From contig JAVHZZ010000012.1 in NCBI GenBank assembly GCA_036250195.1, positions 91,897,115 to 91,961,114 on the forward strand: a DNA stretch of 64,000 bases. Reading direction: 5' to 3'. Both the position numbers and the translations under genes were made by a program. Under the pieces are notes generated by a model. It made no database searches, was not told the origin of the DNA, and was given only the letters and a program-made list of their open reading frames with translations. Within the stretch, counting starts at the first letter, position 1. Every line of letters begins with the position of its first letter. Positions 41,945 through 54,200 of the stretch are shown in pieces. This stretch comes from Mixophyes australis. Its lineage: Eukaryota > Chordata > Amphibia > Anura > Limnodynastidae.

Positions 41945-43640
41945 TTGAATGTTCCAAAGGCGACTTATGAATATTAAGATAAATAAAGCTCCAGGTCCAG
42001 ATGGCATACACCAAAGGGTTCTTATGGAGCTAGACCGCTATTCTTAATTTTCAGAGATTCAATCTCATCAGGCTCAGTACCAAGGGATTGGCGAATTGCA
42101 GATGTGTTGCTGTTGTTTAAAAAGGGGACAAGATCACAACCAGGGAATTATAGACCTGTAAGCCTGACATCAATAATGGGGAAACTACTGGAAGGTATAT
42201 TAAGGGATAGAATTCAGGATTACTTGGTGCGCAATAAGATTATTAGTGGGAATCAGCATGGATTTGTGAGGGATAGGTCATGTCAAACTAATCTAATTGG
42301 TTTCTACAAGTAAGTTAGGGGGAACTTAGACCAGGACAGCACAGTAGATGTGGTCTACTTAGATTTTGCAAAGACCTTTGATACAGTGCCACACAAGAGG
42401 TTGGTTTATAAAATAAGGGAACTGGGCCTGGGAAACAACATTTTTACTTTGATTTAAAACTGGTTAGAGAATTGGGAACAGAGAGTTGTGATAAATGGAA
42501 CATTTTCTAATTGGTCAAAAGTTTTAAGCTGAGTACCTCAAGGTTCTGTGCTGGGGCCACTCCTTTTAATATATTTATTAATGACCTTGGTGATGGTTTA
42601 GAGAGTAAAGTTTCTATTTTTGCAGATGACACTAAACTCTGTAAGGTAATAAAATCAGAGCAAGATGTAGCTTCTCTACAGAGGGACTTAAATAAACTGG
42701 AGGATTGGGCGGCCAAATGGATTATGAGGTTTAACACAGATAAATGTAAGGTTATGCATTTAGGGATCAAAAACAAGAACGCAATCTATAAATTAAATGG
42801 AATTAATTTAGGAGAATCTATAATGGAAAAGGATTTGGGAGTGCTCGTAGACAGTAGACTTAGCAATAGTGCTCAATGTCAAGCAGCAGCTGCAAGGGCA
42901 AACAAAGTATTGGCATGCATAAAAAGGGGCATAGATGCAAGGGAAGACAGTGTAATTTTGCCACTGTATAAATCGTTGGTAAGACCTCATCTTGAATATG
43001 CAGTACAGTTCTGGGCACCACTCTATAAAAAAGATAATTTGGAACTAGAAAGGGTTCAGAGAAGGGCGACAAAATTGATAAAGGGTATGGAGTATTAAGT
43101 TATGAGGAAAGGTTAGCCAGTTTAGGCATGTTTACTTTAGAAAAGAGGCGTCTAAGAGGAGATATGATTACTATGTACAAATACATTAAGGGTCAATACA
43201 GAGAACTTTCATGGGAACTTTTTACCCCAAGGACTATACACAGGACACAAGGTCACCCCCTAAGGTAAGAGGAGAGGAAATTTCACAACCAGCAAAGGAA
43301 GGGGTTCTTTACAGTAAGGGCAGTCAAGATATGGAATTCACTGCCAGGGAAGGTTGTGATGGCAGATTCAATGGATATATTTAAGAAAGGGTTAGACAAT
43401 TTTTTAGCGGAAAAGTGTATCCAGGGATACGATAGTTAATTAAAATGAAGGATAGTAGTGGATATAGGGTAAAAATAGGACTGCAATATGGGGTCTGGGT
43501 AGATATTCACAATTAAAACAGATTGGCGGTTGCTTACTCTGGATCAATTTCAACTATAAGTGAGGGATCACAGGAGATCCAAAATATGTTGAACTTGATG
43601 GACTGGTGTCTTTTTTTTTTTTCACCCTCATCAACTATGT
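41945..43640 (+). pseudogene. CR1-type LINE fragment (reverse transcriptase and 3' end)
   Basis: Broken frames on the + strand read the reverse transcriptase in order: INKAPGPDGIH, GNYRPVSLTSIMGKLLE, NKIISGNQHGFVRDRSC, VVYLDFAK, VPQGSVLGPLL, then the catalytic FADDTKL, then TDKCKVMHLG, LGVLVDS and PLYKSLVRPHLEYAVQFWAP. The C-terminal stretch after 43098 (EKRRLRGDMITMYKY, then FFTVRAVKIWNSLPG) is typical of the CR1 group. At least three shifts or stops are present. It is 5'-truncated and ends near a T-rich run at 43608-43621 and TATGTTACTATG. It lies in the intron before the finger exon, in the sense direction. Confidence 0.92.
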
Positions 43641-44141
43641 TACTATGTTCTTTATCTGCTGATCTGACCCTGCTCTACCCTTATACTTTACTTTGTATTG
43701 TTGCCCATCTGTGCCCTGCTCCATTCTCTGCTCTGTGCAAGGACGTGAGACCTAAGAGTAGTGTAAACCCATATGCAGTGCTGCTAATTTAACACAAGAT
43801 TACTTTACTTTTGAGGCTCTAGTGTTTGTCTGTGGGCAGAGTAGCTGGACAATGTAATTGGCTAATGAGGCGTCCTATCCCAGGATGCTGGCTGGTCAGT
43901 GTGTAAAGTCTGCATTTTGGCTGGAGTTGTCCAATCTGACTACAATCTGTTTGTCACTGTGGCTGGGTCTATGCAGTGTGCTTGGTAATGCACATTTATA
44001 ATTATCATTAGTATTTGTAATTTGCAAATTGAAATTAAACAGTTGGAAATTCTATTTAGTATGGTAATGTTTGTCATTATAATCTGTTAATGAATGTAAA
44101 ATAAGATGTCTATTTCCATACATTTATTCTATTTCCAACAG
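43641..44141 (+). other. Intron sequence before the finger exon
   Basis: No gene or repeat recognised. It ends in a pyrimidine-rich acceptor (TTCTATTTCCAACAG) at 44141. Confidence 0.5.
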
Positions 44142-45061
44142 ATGGATGCAAACTCAGGAATATCTCAGAGGGGAAATTCAATGCATCTGCAGATTGTGTA
44201 ATAGAAGATAACATCACACAAGATTCTCCAGGAGGAAACCCCAGTACCCTAAATTTACATCCAATATACAGAGCAGATAAACCATCTGATCCCTCTAATC
44301 ATGAGGAATATTCTCCTGATAACATGGATATTGTTACACATAGTACAGATCGAACAGATGATAAAGTAATTATATGTTCTAAGGGTAAGAAACGCTTTAT
44401 GGTTAAATTATCTCTTTGTAAATATCAGACTGCTCAAACAGGTGAGAAACCATTTACATGTTCTGAGTGTGGGAAATGTTTTACATATAAATCAAAACTT
44501 ATTAGACATCAGATAACTCACACAGGTGAGAAACCATTTACATGTTCTGAGTGTGGGAAATGTTTTACATATAAATCAAAACTTATTAGACATCAGATAA
44601 CTCACACAGGTGAGAAACCATTTACATGTTCTGAGTGTGGGAAATGTTTTACACATAAATCAAAACTTATTACACATCAGATGACTCACACAGGTGAAAA
44701 ACCATTTACATGTTTTGAGTGTGGTAAATCTTTTACACATAAATCAAATCTTGATGGACATCTATCCCCACCATGCCTCCTTGCTCATGTCCAATACCCA
44801 TTCTCTCCCCCTGCCCTAGTCCACATCCTAAACCATGCACTCCCCCACGCACCTGTAACCCTGGAAATCTCATTCACATTTCCCCACTTCCCTCTCTCCC
44901 ATTCTCTTGCGCCCTTTGCATCGCCAGATCTATCTGTAATAAACTGCCCTCTGTTCATAATCTCTTCATCTCCAAATCTTGAAACCTCTGTACCATTAGT
45001 GAAACCTGGCTCTCCTCTTCTGATACAGCTTTCCCTGCTGCTCTTTCCTATGGGGAGATAA
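44142..45061 (+). CDS. Zinc-finger gene last exon: 3 full C2H2 fingers, cut in the fourth
   Basis: The exon is entered in phase 1 (DGCKLRNISEGKFN, then NHEEYSPDNMDIVTH, the usual spacer). Fingers follow as 84-base units: 44441-44524, 44525-44608 and 44609-44692, each with CSECGKCF and linker TGEKPF. Units 1 and 2 are identical; unit 3 differs slightly. Unit 4 (from 44693) has CFECGKSFTHKSNLDGH, but then LINE sequence starts at about 44765 and the second zinc-binding His is lost. The frame stays open through LINE DNA to a TAA ending at 45061, adding about 98 unrelated residues. Frog proteins of this type usually have many more fingers, so this is a truncated gene, either a pseudogene or a shortened protein with a LINE-encoded tail. 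Confidence 0.9.
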
Positions 45062-45348
45062 ACCGATAGGCCATGGGTCCGTCCTGGGGTTGGTGTGGGC
45101 ATCCTTCTTTCCCCTACGTGCACCTTCCATGTCATCCCTCCTGAGCCTGCCCTTACTTTCTCCTTTTTTTGAGGTTTACTCCATCTGGCTCTTCACTCCT
45201 TCTCATCTCCGTGTCGCAGTCATATACCGCCCCCTCGACCCAAACCTTTGATAACTTTGTGGCCTGGCTCCCCCTCTTCATCTCTTCTGACCTCCCCTCC
45301 ATCATCCTGCACAACTTCAATATCCCTATTGATAACCTCTCTGTGACT
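44765..45348 (+). pseudogene. L2-like LINE fragment, endonuclease part
   Basis: Broken + strand frames read the end of a non-LTR retrotransposon apurinic-type endonuclease domain: NKLPSVHNLF, then ISETWLSSSDTA (ETWL motif), then PSGSSLLLISVS, and FISSDLPSIIL followed by NFNIP where GDFNIP is usual. It is heavily decayed. It replaces the 3' end of the zinc-finger exon. Confidence 0.75.
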
Positions 45349-45349
45349 G

Positions 45350-45860
45350 GATCACTTACAAGTAACTTATGGTATAAATTTATTTAAAGGAAATAGCGAT
45401 GGGCGCTTATTTATATAATTGCCAAAGCACTTATTTTTGATATTGTGTATATTTTGATATAGGAAATCTTTATTTCTGAGACCAGGGGAGAATTATTTTT
45501 TTTCTGTTTTAACCTTGCTAGAGGAAATGCATTGTTTCTGATGAATATATCTGATACAATAAGCCTTTGTTTAGGAAGTATTTTGTATATCTTGGCGTAA
45601 GAAAATGTCTTGTTTGGGGTTTGCAACTTTTCTTGGGGAAATATTTTCTTTGGAGGAAATGTGTATTCTGCAACTGTTGAAAGAAAGCACCGATGCTAAT
45701 CTCATGTTGACTAGAACTTTTGATGTGAGTGCCCAATACTCCTTAAGGGAAAGGAAGAGGTAATTAGACTTGCTGTCAGATGTCCACTGTGTCCACATTA
45801 AGATGCAGGAAATCACAGCAAGGTTTTAGAATATCACAGATAAGTGTGAATATTGTTATT
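45350..45860 (-). mobile_element. Internal segment of the long-TIR element, inverted
   Basis: The reverse complement matches about 23965-24440 of the element at 23337: GGTATAAATTTATTTAAAGG, then GCTAGAGGAAATGCAT, then TGATACAATAAGCC, then AGATGCAGGAAATCACAG. Neither end of the element is present. It lies between two parts of an L2-like LINE. Confidence 0.8.
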
Positions 45861-45864
45861 CAAT

Positions 45865-46592
45865 ATTGCCACTTATTCTCCCTTTTTTTTTTCCCCCTCC
45901 CATCCTCAATCAGGTGTCCTGCTGCCTCTCTGCCATTTCTTCCTGGATGGCCCAACATTTCCTCCAACTTAATATGGCCAAAATAGAACTTATTATCTTC
46001 CCTCTCTCTAGAGATCCCCCCCCCCCCACCATCACTATTGCTTCTACCATCATCATCTCCTCTTAACCCCAACTTTGATGCCTTCTGTTCACCCTTGACT
46101 CCTCCCTTTCCTTTACCCCACACATTTAATCCTTCACCCAGTCTTCCCGCTTCCATCTCAGAACTATTGCCTGGATCAGACCCTTCCTCTCCTCTAAGGC
46201 CACCAAAATTCTCATCCACTCTGTGATCATCTCCCATCTTGATTATTGCAATCTCCTCATTGGCCTCCCCCTTTAGCCCTCCGCCTCCTCTCTCTATTTC
46301 ATCACTTGACTCCTGCCCCCATCTTAACTCTTCTCTAGTTCCTCCTATTCTCTATCTCTGCCTTGATCCTGCATGTAGTGTCCCGCTCTACTGGGCATAG
46401 GGGTTACGCCAATTTCACTCTTTTCCCTGTGATCCTTTCTCTGCGATGTTGGTATTTATCTAACCTTACTGCACTTTGCTTCTGTCCTACCCTGTATGCT
46501 ACGTATCGTTTCCCTGTTCTGGTTTCCTATGATCCATATACAGCTCTGTGGACCCTTTGTGGCGCCTCATAAATAAAAGATGATAATTATTG
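45865..46592 (+). pseudogene. L2-like LINE fragment, end of reverse transcriptase and 3' end
   Basis: + strand frames read WMAQHFLQLNMAKIELIIF, then [14 protein letters not shown], then [18 protein letters not shown], which is the C-terminal side of an L2/CR1-clade reverse transcriptase. The fragment ends with GGCGCCTCATAAATAAAAGA and a GATAATTATTG tail, as in L2 3' ends. The central part of the element, between endonuclease and this segment, is missing. Confidence 0.78.
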
Positions 46593-48260
46593 TCATCTAA
46601 GTACAAAAATTACCATATCAGAGGTATTTTTCTACATTTGTTATAAGTATTCTATATATTATAATTAACATACAACATCCGAGTTCTTCAATTGTGATAT
46701 TTGTAACTATTATACAGAGGAATTGAAATAGGACAATGTCATGTGGTGCCCTGGTCCCTGTTCACATGTTATCTTCATATCCTGTTTCTGGATAGTTTTG
46801 TTACATAACCACATGCTTTTATACTAAGCCTCTGACACGGCTAGTGACTAATGACATGAGCTTCCAGAAGGTCACCGATGGTTTGCCTATAGGAGCTGCC
46901 TTTCCCGTAGAGCTTGGTACGTTCGCAGGTACGTTGATGCTCCCAGGTCTTAACTCTTAGCGTTGTGGAAGCATATATGCAATACCGCAGCAAGTGATAG
47001 GAGGCTGTGGCCAAGACAGGAGGGGATGGTCAAGGGTCCGTAGCGAATAGCATAAACAGGGGCAAGCCACAGGGTCAGGGGTGGCAGCGAGCAGGGATGT
47101 CCGAATAACTAAGCCAGAGGTCAGGACAATCGGAGTTCAAGCAGGGACCAGAAAAGAAGTAAAGGATCACAACAAGGAATCGGAATCCATGGAGTATCCA
47201 CAGCACTAGTAGCAGGTCAGCTAGTGGGTCACACGATCGCTATAACCAGCAGGGAAGCTAAGCCTTTAATACTGACATGGACCAATGAGGGATCAGAGGC
47301 ACTGGGGCAATAATCTGCCATGGGGGCTAATGATTATATTTGCGCATGTGCCCGCCACACCTTCATACAAGGTTTGATTATCCAATAGATTGACGAGGCT
47401 GCAGCCTAGGGTGTAACTATTTTGGATGGGGGGTGGGGAAGGTGCAACATTTTTGGAGGTGTAACATACAATGATTGTTGTGACCCTTGTAAAAAAGAAA
47501 GTGGACCTGAGTTTAAGTAATATGAGAACATAAACTTTGGTGGCGGGGGGTGAAGAAAGTCCGATTTTACTGTGTATTAGCTGTATGTGGAAAGCGAGGA
47601 AGGAGGTCTGAACCCTCAGTCAGACCCTGCCTATATATAAAATTAACATCCAATTGTCACAGAGTTCTCTATATAATAGTTCCTGTCCCAAGGCAGTATA
47701 ATATACCCTAACCCATTATCACAATGCAGATATGTGTATAAAAGCATATTTACTTACAACAATGTTACAATAGTCAATAACACAATCTTACACTCAGTAC
47801 GTATAGGTCAATATATATAACAATCTGTATGTAGGTACAGTAATGTATATTAATAATTTCTTACTGTATTTTGTAAATGTGTAAAGTCTTGTGTGTGGAT
47901 GTATGTACACGTGTGTGTGTCCTAGATCACATTAAACCCCTATTATCATAGATATGTTCCAGTATATAAATACTCTGCTATTCTTGTATACAATCCACAC
48001 AGAATCAACACAAAACCCTCACTATATCACAAATGTATAATACATAAAACCGTTGTTCTTGTATCATGTGCCTACATATCAGAACCTCCATATATTCTCA
48101 ATAGTACATCACACTACATCAAATATATTATGTATCTCACACGGGGGTCACTGAAGCCATATTATCTCCTAAAACACATACTCCACTTCTAAAGCACCAT
48201 GTTCCTGTTTGCAATATCCACACTGTATCCTGTAAATTATATGCACAGTCCCACAATTAT
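46593..48260. other. No supported gene; possible decayed dispersed repeat
   Basis: 46830-47370 has moderate GC and words such as GGGTCAGGGGTGGCAGCGAG that look like a decayed dispersed repeat, but no ends or coding frames were found. 47650-48260 is AT-rich. No gene is supported. Confidence 0.45.
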
Positions 48261-51200
48261 ACAGCATTGCAGGAGATATAGTGCAGTGTAGGGATGGGTG
48301 CAATGTAGCATAGTGCATACAGCATTGCAGGAGGTATAGTGCAGTGTAGGAATGGGTACAATGTAGCATAGTGCATACAGCATTGCAGGAGATATTGTGC
48401 AGTGTAGGAATGGGTACAATGTAGCGTAGTGCATACAGCATTGCAGGAGATATAGTGCAGTGTAGGAATGGGTACAGTGCAGCGTAGTGCATACAGCATT
48501 GCAGGAGGTATAGTGCAGTGTAGGAATGGGTACAATGCAGCATAGTGCATACAGCATTGCAGGAGATATAGTGCAGTGTAGGAATGGGTACAGTGCAGCG
48601 TAGTGCATACAGCATTGCAGGTGATATAGTGCAGTGTAGGGATGGGTATAGTGCAGCATAGTGCATACAGCATTGCAGGAGATAAGGTGCAGTGTAGGAA
48701 TGGGTACAGTGCAGCGTAGTGCATACAGCATTGCAGGAGGTATAGTGCAGTGTAGGAATGGGTACAATGCAGCATAGTGCATACAGCATTGCAGGAGATA
48801 TAGTGCAGTGTAGGAATGGGTACATATGTAGCGTAGTGCATACAGCAAAGCAGGAGATATAGTGCAGTGTAGGAATGGGTACAGTGCAGCATAGTGCATA
48901 CAGCATTGCAGGAGATATAGTGCAGTGTAGGAATGGGTACAATGCAGCATAGTGCATACAGCATTGCAGGAGATATAGTGCAGTGTAGGGATGGGTACAG
49001 TGCAGCATAGTGCATACAGCATTGCAGGAGATATAGTGCAGTGTAGGGATGGGTACAGTGCAGCATAGTGCATACAGCATTGCAGGAGATATAGTGCAGT
49101 GTAGGAATGGGTACAATGCAGCATAGTGCATACAGCATTGCAGGAGATATAGTGTAGTGTAGGAATGGGTACAGTGCAGCATAGTGCATACAGCATTGCA
49201 GGAGATATAGTGCAGTGTAGGAATGGGTACAATGCAGCGTAGTGCATACAGCATTGCAGGAGATATAGTGCAGTGTAGGGATGGGTACAATGTAGCATAG
49301 TGCATACAGCATTGCAGGAGATATAGTGCAGTGTAGGAATGGGTACAATGCAGCGTAGTGCATACAGCATTGCAGGAGATATAGTGCAGTGTAGGGATGG
49401 GTATAGTGCAGCATAGTGCATACAGCATTGCAGGAGATAAGGTGCAGTGTAGGAATGGGTACAGTGCAGCATAGTGCATACAGCATTGCAGGAGATATAG
49501 TGCAGTGTAGGAATGGGTACAATGCAGCGTAGTGCATACAGCATTGCAGGAGATATAGTGCAGTGTAGGAATGGGTTCAATGCAGCATAGTGCATACAGC
49601 ATTGCAGGAGGTATAGTGCAGTGTAGGAATGGGTACAGTGCAGCATAGTGCATACAGCATTGCAGGAGATATAGTGCAGTGTAGGAATGGGTACAGTGCA
49701 GCATAGTGCATACAGCATTGCAGGAGATATAGTGCAGTGTAGGGATGGGTACAGTGCAGCATAGTGCATACAGCATTGCAGGAGATATTGTGCAGTGTAG
49801 GAATGGGTATAGTGCAGCATAGTGCATACAGCATTGCAGGAGATATAGTGCAGTGTAGGAATGGGTACAGTGCAGCATAGTGAATACAGCATTGCAGGAG
49901 ATATAGTGCAGTGTAGGGATGGGTACAATGTAGCATAGTGCATACAGCATTGCAGGAGATATAGTGCAGTGTAGGAATGGGTACAATGCAGCGTAGTGCA
50001 TACAGCATTGCAGGAGATATAGTGCAGTGCAGGGATGGGTATAGTGCATACAGCATTGCAGGAGATAAGGTGCAGTGTGGGAATGGGTACAGTGCAGCAT
50101 AGTGCATACAGCATTGCAGGAGATATAGTGCAGTGTAGGAATGGGTACAGTGCAGCATAGTGCATACATCATTGCAGGAGATATAGTGCAGTGTAGGAAT
50201 GGGTACAATGCAGCGTAGTGCATACAGCATTGCAGGAGATATAGTGCAGTGTAGGAATGGGTACAATGTAGCGTAGTGCATACAGCATTGCAGGAGATAT
50301 AGTGCAGTGTAGGGATGGGTACAATGTAGCATAGTGCATACAGCATTGCAGGAGATATAGTGCAGTGTAGGAATGGGTACAATGCAGCATAGTGCATACA
50401 GCATTGCAGGAGATATAGTGCAGTGTAGGAATGGGTTCAATGCAGCATAGTGCATACAGCATTGCAGGAGGTATAGTGCAGTGTAGGAATGGGTACAATG
50501 CAGCATAGTGCATACAGCATTGCAGGAGATATAGTGCAGTGTAGGAATGGGTACAATGTAGCATAGTGCATACAGAATTGCAGGAGATATAGTGCAGTGT
50601 AGGAATGGGTACAGTGCAGCATAGTGCATACAGCATTGCAGGAGATATAGTGCAGTGTAGGAATGGGTACAATGTAGCATAGTGCATACAGAATTGCAGG
50701 AGATATAGTGCAGTGTAGGAATGGGTACAATGCAGCATAGTGCATACAGCATTGCAGGAGATATAGTGCAGTGTAGGAATGGGTATAGTGCAGCATAGTG
50801 CATACAGCATTGCAGGAGGTATAGTGCAGTGTAGGAATGGGTACAGTGCAGCATAGTGCATACAGCATTGCAGGAGATATAGTGCAGTGTAGGAATGGGT
50901 ACAGTGCAGCATAGTGCATACAGCATTGCAGGAGATATAGTGCAGTGTAGGGATGGGTACAGTGCAGCATAGTGCATACAGCATTGCAGGAGATATAGTG
51001 CAGTGTAGGAATGGGTACAGTGCAGCATAGTGCATACAGCATTGCAGGAGGTATAGTGCAGTGTAGGAATGGGTACAGTGCAGCATAGTGCATACAGCAT
51101 TGCAGGAGATATAGTGCAGTGTAGGAATGGGTATAATGTAGCATAGTGCATACAGCATTGCAGGAGATATAGTGCAGTGTAGGGATGGGTACAGTGCAGC

Positions 51201-54200
51201 ATAGTGCATACAGCATTGCAGGAGATATAGTGCAGTGTAGGAATGGGTACAGTGCAGCATAGTGCATACAGCATTGCAGGAGATATAGTGCAGTGTAGGA
51301 ATGGGTACAGTGCAGCATAGTGCATACAGCATTGCAGGAGATATAGTGCAGTGTAGGAATGGGTACAGTGCAGCATAGTGCATACAGCATTGCAGGAGAT
51401 ATAGTGCAGTGTAGGGATGGGTACAGTGCAGCATAGTGCATACAGCATTGCAGGAGATATAGTGCAGTGTAGGGATGGGTACAGTGCAGCATAGTGCATA
51501 CAGCATTGCAGGAGATATAGTGCAGTGTAGGAATGGGTACAGTGCAGCATAGTGCATACAGCATTGCAGGAGATATAGTGCAGTGTAGGAATGGGTATAG
51601 TGCAGCATAGTGCATACAGCATTGCAGGAGGTATAGTGCAGTGTAGGAATGGGTACAATGCAGCATAGTGCATACAGCATTGCATCAGATATAGTGCAGT
51701 GTAGGAATGGGTACAATGTAGCATAGTGCATACAGCATTGCAGGAGATATAGTGCAGTGTAGGGATGGGTACAGTGCAGCATAGTGCATACAACATTGCA
51801 GGAGATATAGTGCAGTGTAGGAATGGGTACAGTGCAGCATAGTGCATACAGCATTGCAGGAGATATAGTGCAGTGTAGGAATGGGTACAGTGCAGCATAG
51901 TGCATACAGCATTGCAGGAGATATAGTGCAGTGTAGGGATGGGTACAGTGCAGCATAGTGCATACAGCATTGCAGGAGATATAGTGCAGTGTAGGGATGG
52001 GTACAGTGCAGCATAGTGCATACAGCATTGCAGGAGATATAGTGCAGTGTAGGGATGGGTACAGTGCAGCATAGTGCATACAGCATTGCAGGAGATATAG
52101 TGCAGTGTAGGAATGGGTACAGTGCAGCATAGTGCATACAGCATTGCAGGAGATATAGTGCAGTGTAGGAATGGGTACAGTGCAGCATAGTGCATACAGC
52201 ATTGCAGGAGATATAGTACAGTGTAGGGATGGGTACAGTGCAGCATAGTGCATACAGCATTGCAGGAGATATAGTGCAGTGTAGGAATGGGTACAGTGCA
52301 GCATAGTGCATACAGCATTGCAGGAGATATAGTGCAGTGTAGGAATGGGTACAATGCAGCATAGTGCATACAGCATTGCAGGAGATATAGTGCAGTGTAG
52401 GGATGGGTACAATGCAGCATAGTGCATACAGCATTGCAGGAGGTATAGTGCAGTGTAGGAATGGGTACAGTGCAGCATAGTGCATACAGCATTGCAGGAG
52501 ATATAGTGCAGTGTAGGGATGGGTACAATGCAGCATAGTGCATACAGCATTGCAGGAGATATAGTGCAGTGTAGGAATGGGTACAATGCAGCATAGTGCA
52601 TACAGCATTGCAGATGATATAGTGCAGTGTAGGAATGGGTACAATGCAGCATATTGCATACAGCATTGCAGGAGATATAGTGCAGTGTAGGAATGGGTAT
52701 AATGCAGCATAGTGCATACAGCATTGCAGGAGGTATAGTGCAGTGTAGGAATGGGTACAATGCAGCGTAGTGCATACAGCATTGCAGGAGATATAGTGCA
52801 GTGTAGAGATGGGTACAGTGCAGCATAGTGCATACAGCATTGCAGGAGATATAGTGCAGTGTAGGGATGGGTACAGTGCAGCATAGTGCATACAGCATTG
52901 CAGGAGATATAGTGCAGTGTAGGAATGGGTATAGTGCAGCATAGTGCATACAGCATTGCAGGAGATATAGTGCAGTGTAGGGATGGGTACAGTGCAGCAT
53001 AGTGCATACAGCATTGCAGGAGATATAGTGCAGTGTAGGAATAGGTATAGTGCAGTGTAGGAATAGGTATAGTGCAGCATAGTGCATACAGCATTGCAGG
53101 AGGTATAGTGCAGTGTAGGAATGCGTACAGTGCAGCATAGTGCATACAGCATTCCAGGAGATATAGTGCAGTGTAGGAATGGGTACAATGTAGCATAGTG
53201 CATACAGCATTGCAGGAGATATAGTGCAGTGTAGGGATGGGTACAGTGCAGCATAGTGCATACAACATTGCAGGAGATATAGTGCAGTGTAGGAATGGGT
53301 ACAGTGCAGCATAGTGCATACAGCATTGCAGGAGATATAGTGCAGTGTAGGGATGGGTACAGTGCAGCATAGTGCATACAGCATTGCAGGAGATATAGTG
53401 CAGTGTAGGGATGGGTACAGTGCAGCATAGTGCATACAGCATTGCAGGAGATATAGTGCAGTGTAGGGATGGGTACAATGCAGCATAGTGCATACAGCAT
53501 TGCAGGAGATATAGTGCAGTGTAGGAATGGGTACAGTGCAGCATAGTGCATACAGCATTGCAGGAGGTATAGTGCAGTGTAGGAATGGGTACAGTGCAGC
53601 ATAGTGCATACAGCATTCCAGGAGATATAGTGCAGTGTAGGAATGGGTACAATGTAGCATAGTGCATACAGCATTGCAGGAGATATAGTGCAGTGTAGGG
53701 ATGGGTACAGTGCAGCATAGTGCATACAACATTGCAGGAGATATAGTGCAGTGTAGGAATGGGTACAGTGCAGCATAGTGCATACAGCATTGCAGGAGAT
53801 ATAGTGCAGTGTAGGGATGGGTACAGTGCAGCATAGTGCATACAGCATTGCAGGAGATATAGTGCAGTGTAGGGATGGGTACAGTGCAGCATAGTGCATA
53901 CAGCATTGCAGGAGATATAGTGCAGTGTAGGGATGGGTACAATGCAGCATAGTGCATACAGCATTGCAGGAGATATAGTGCAGTGTAGGAATGGGTACAG
54001 TGCAGCATAGTGCATACAGCATTGCAGGAGATATAGTGCAGTGTAGGAATGGGTACAGTGCAGCATAGTGCATACAGCATTGCAGGAGATAAAGTGCAGT
54101 ATAGGAATGGGTACAATGCAGCATAGTGCATACAGCATTGCAGGAGATATAGTGCAGTGTAGGAATGGGTACAATGCAGCATAGTGCATACAGCATTGCA

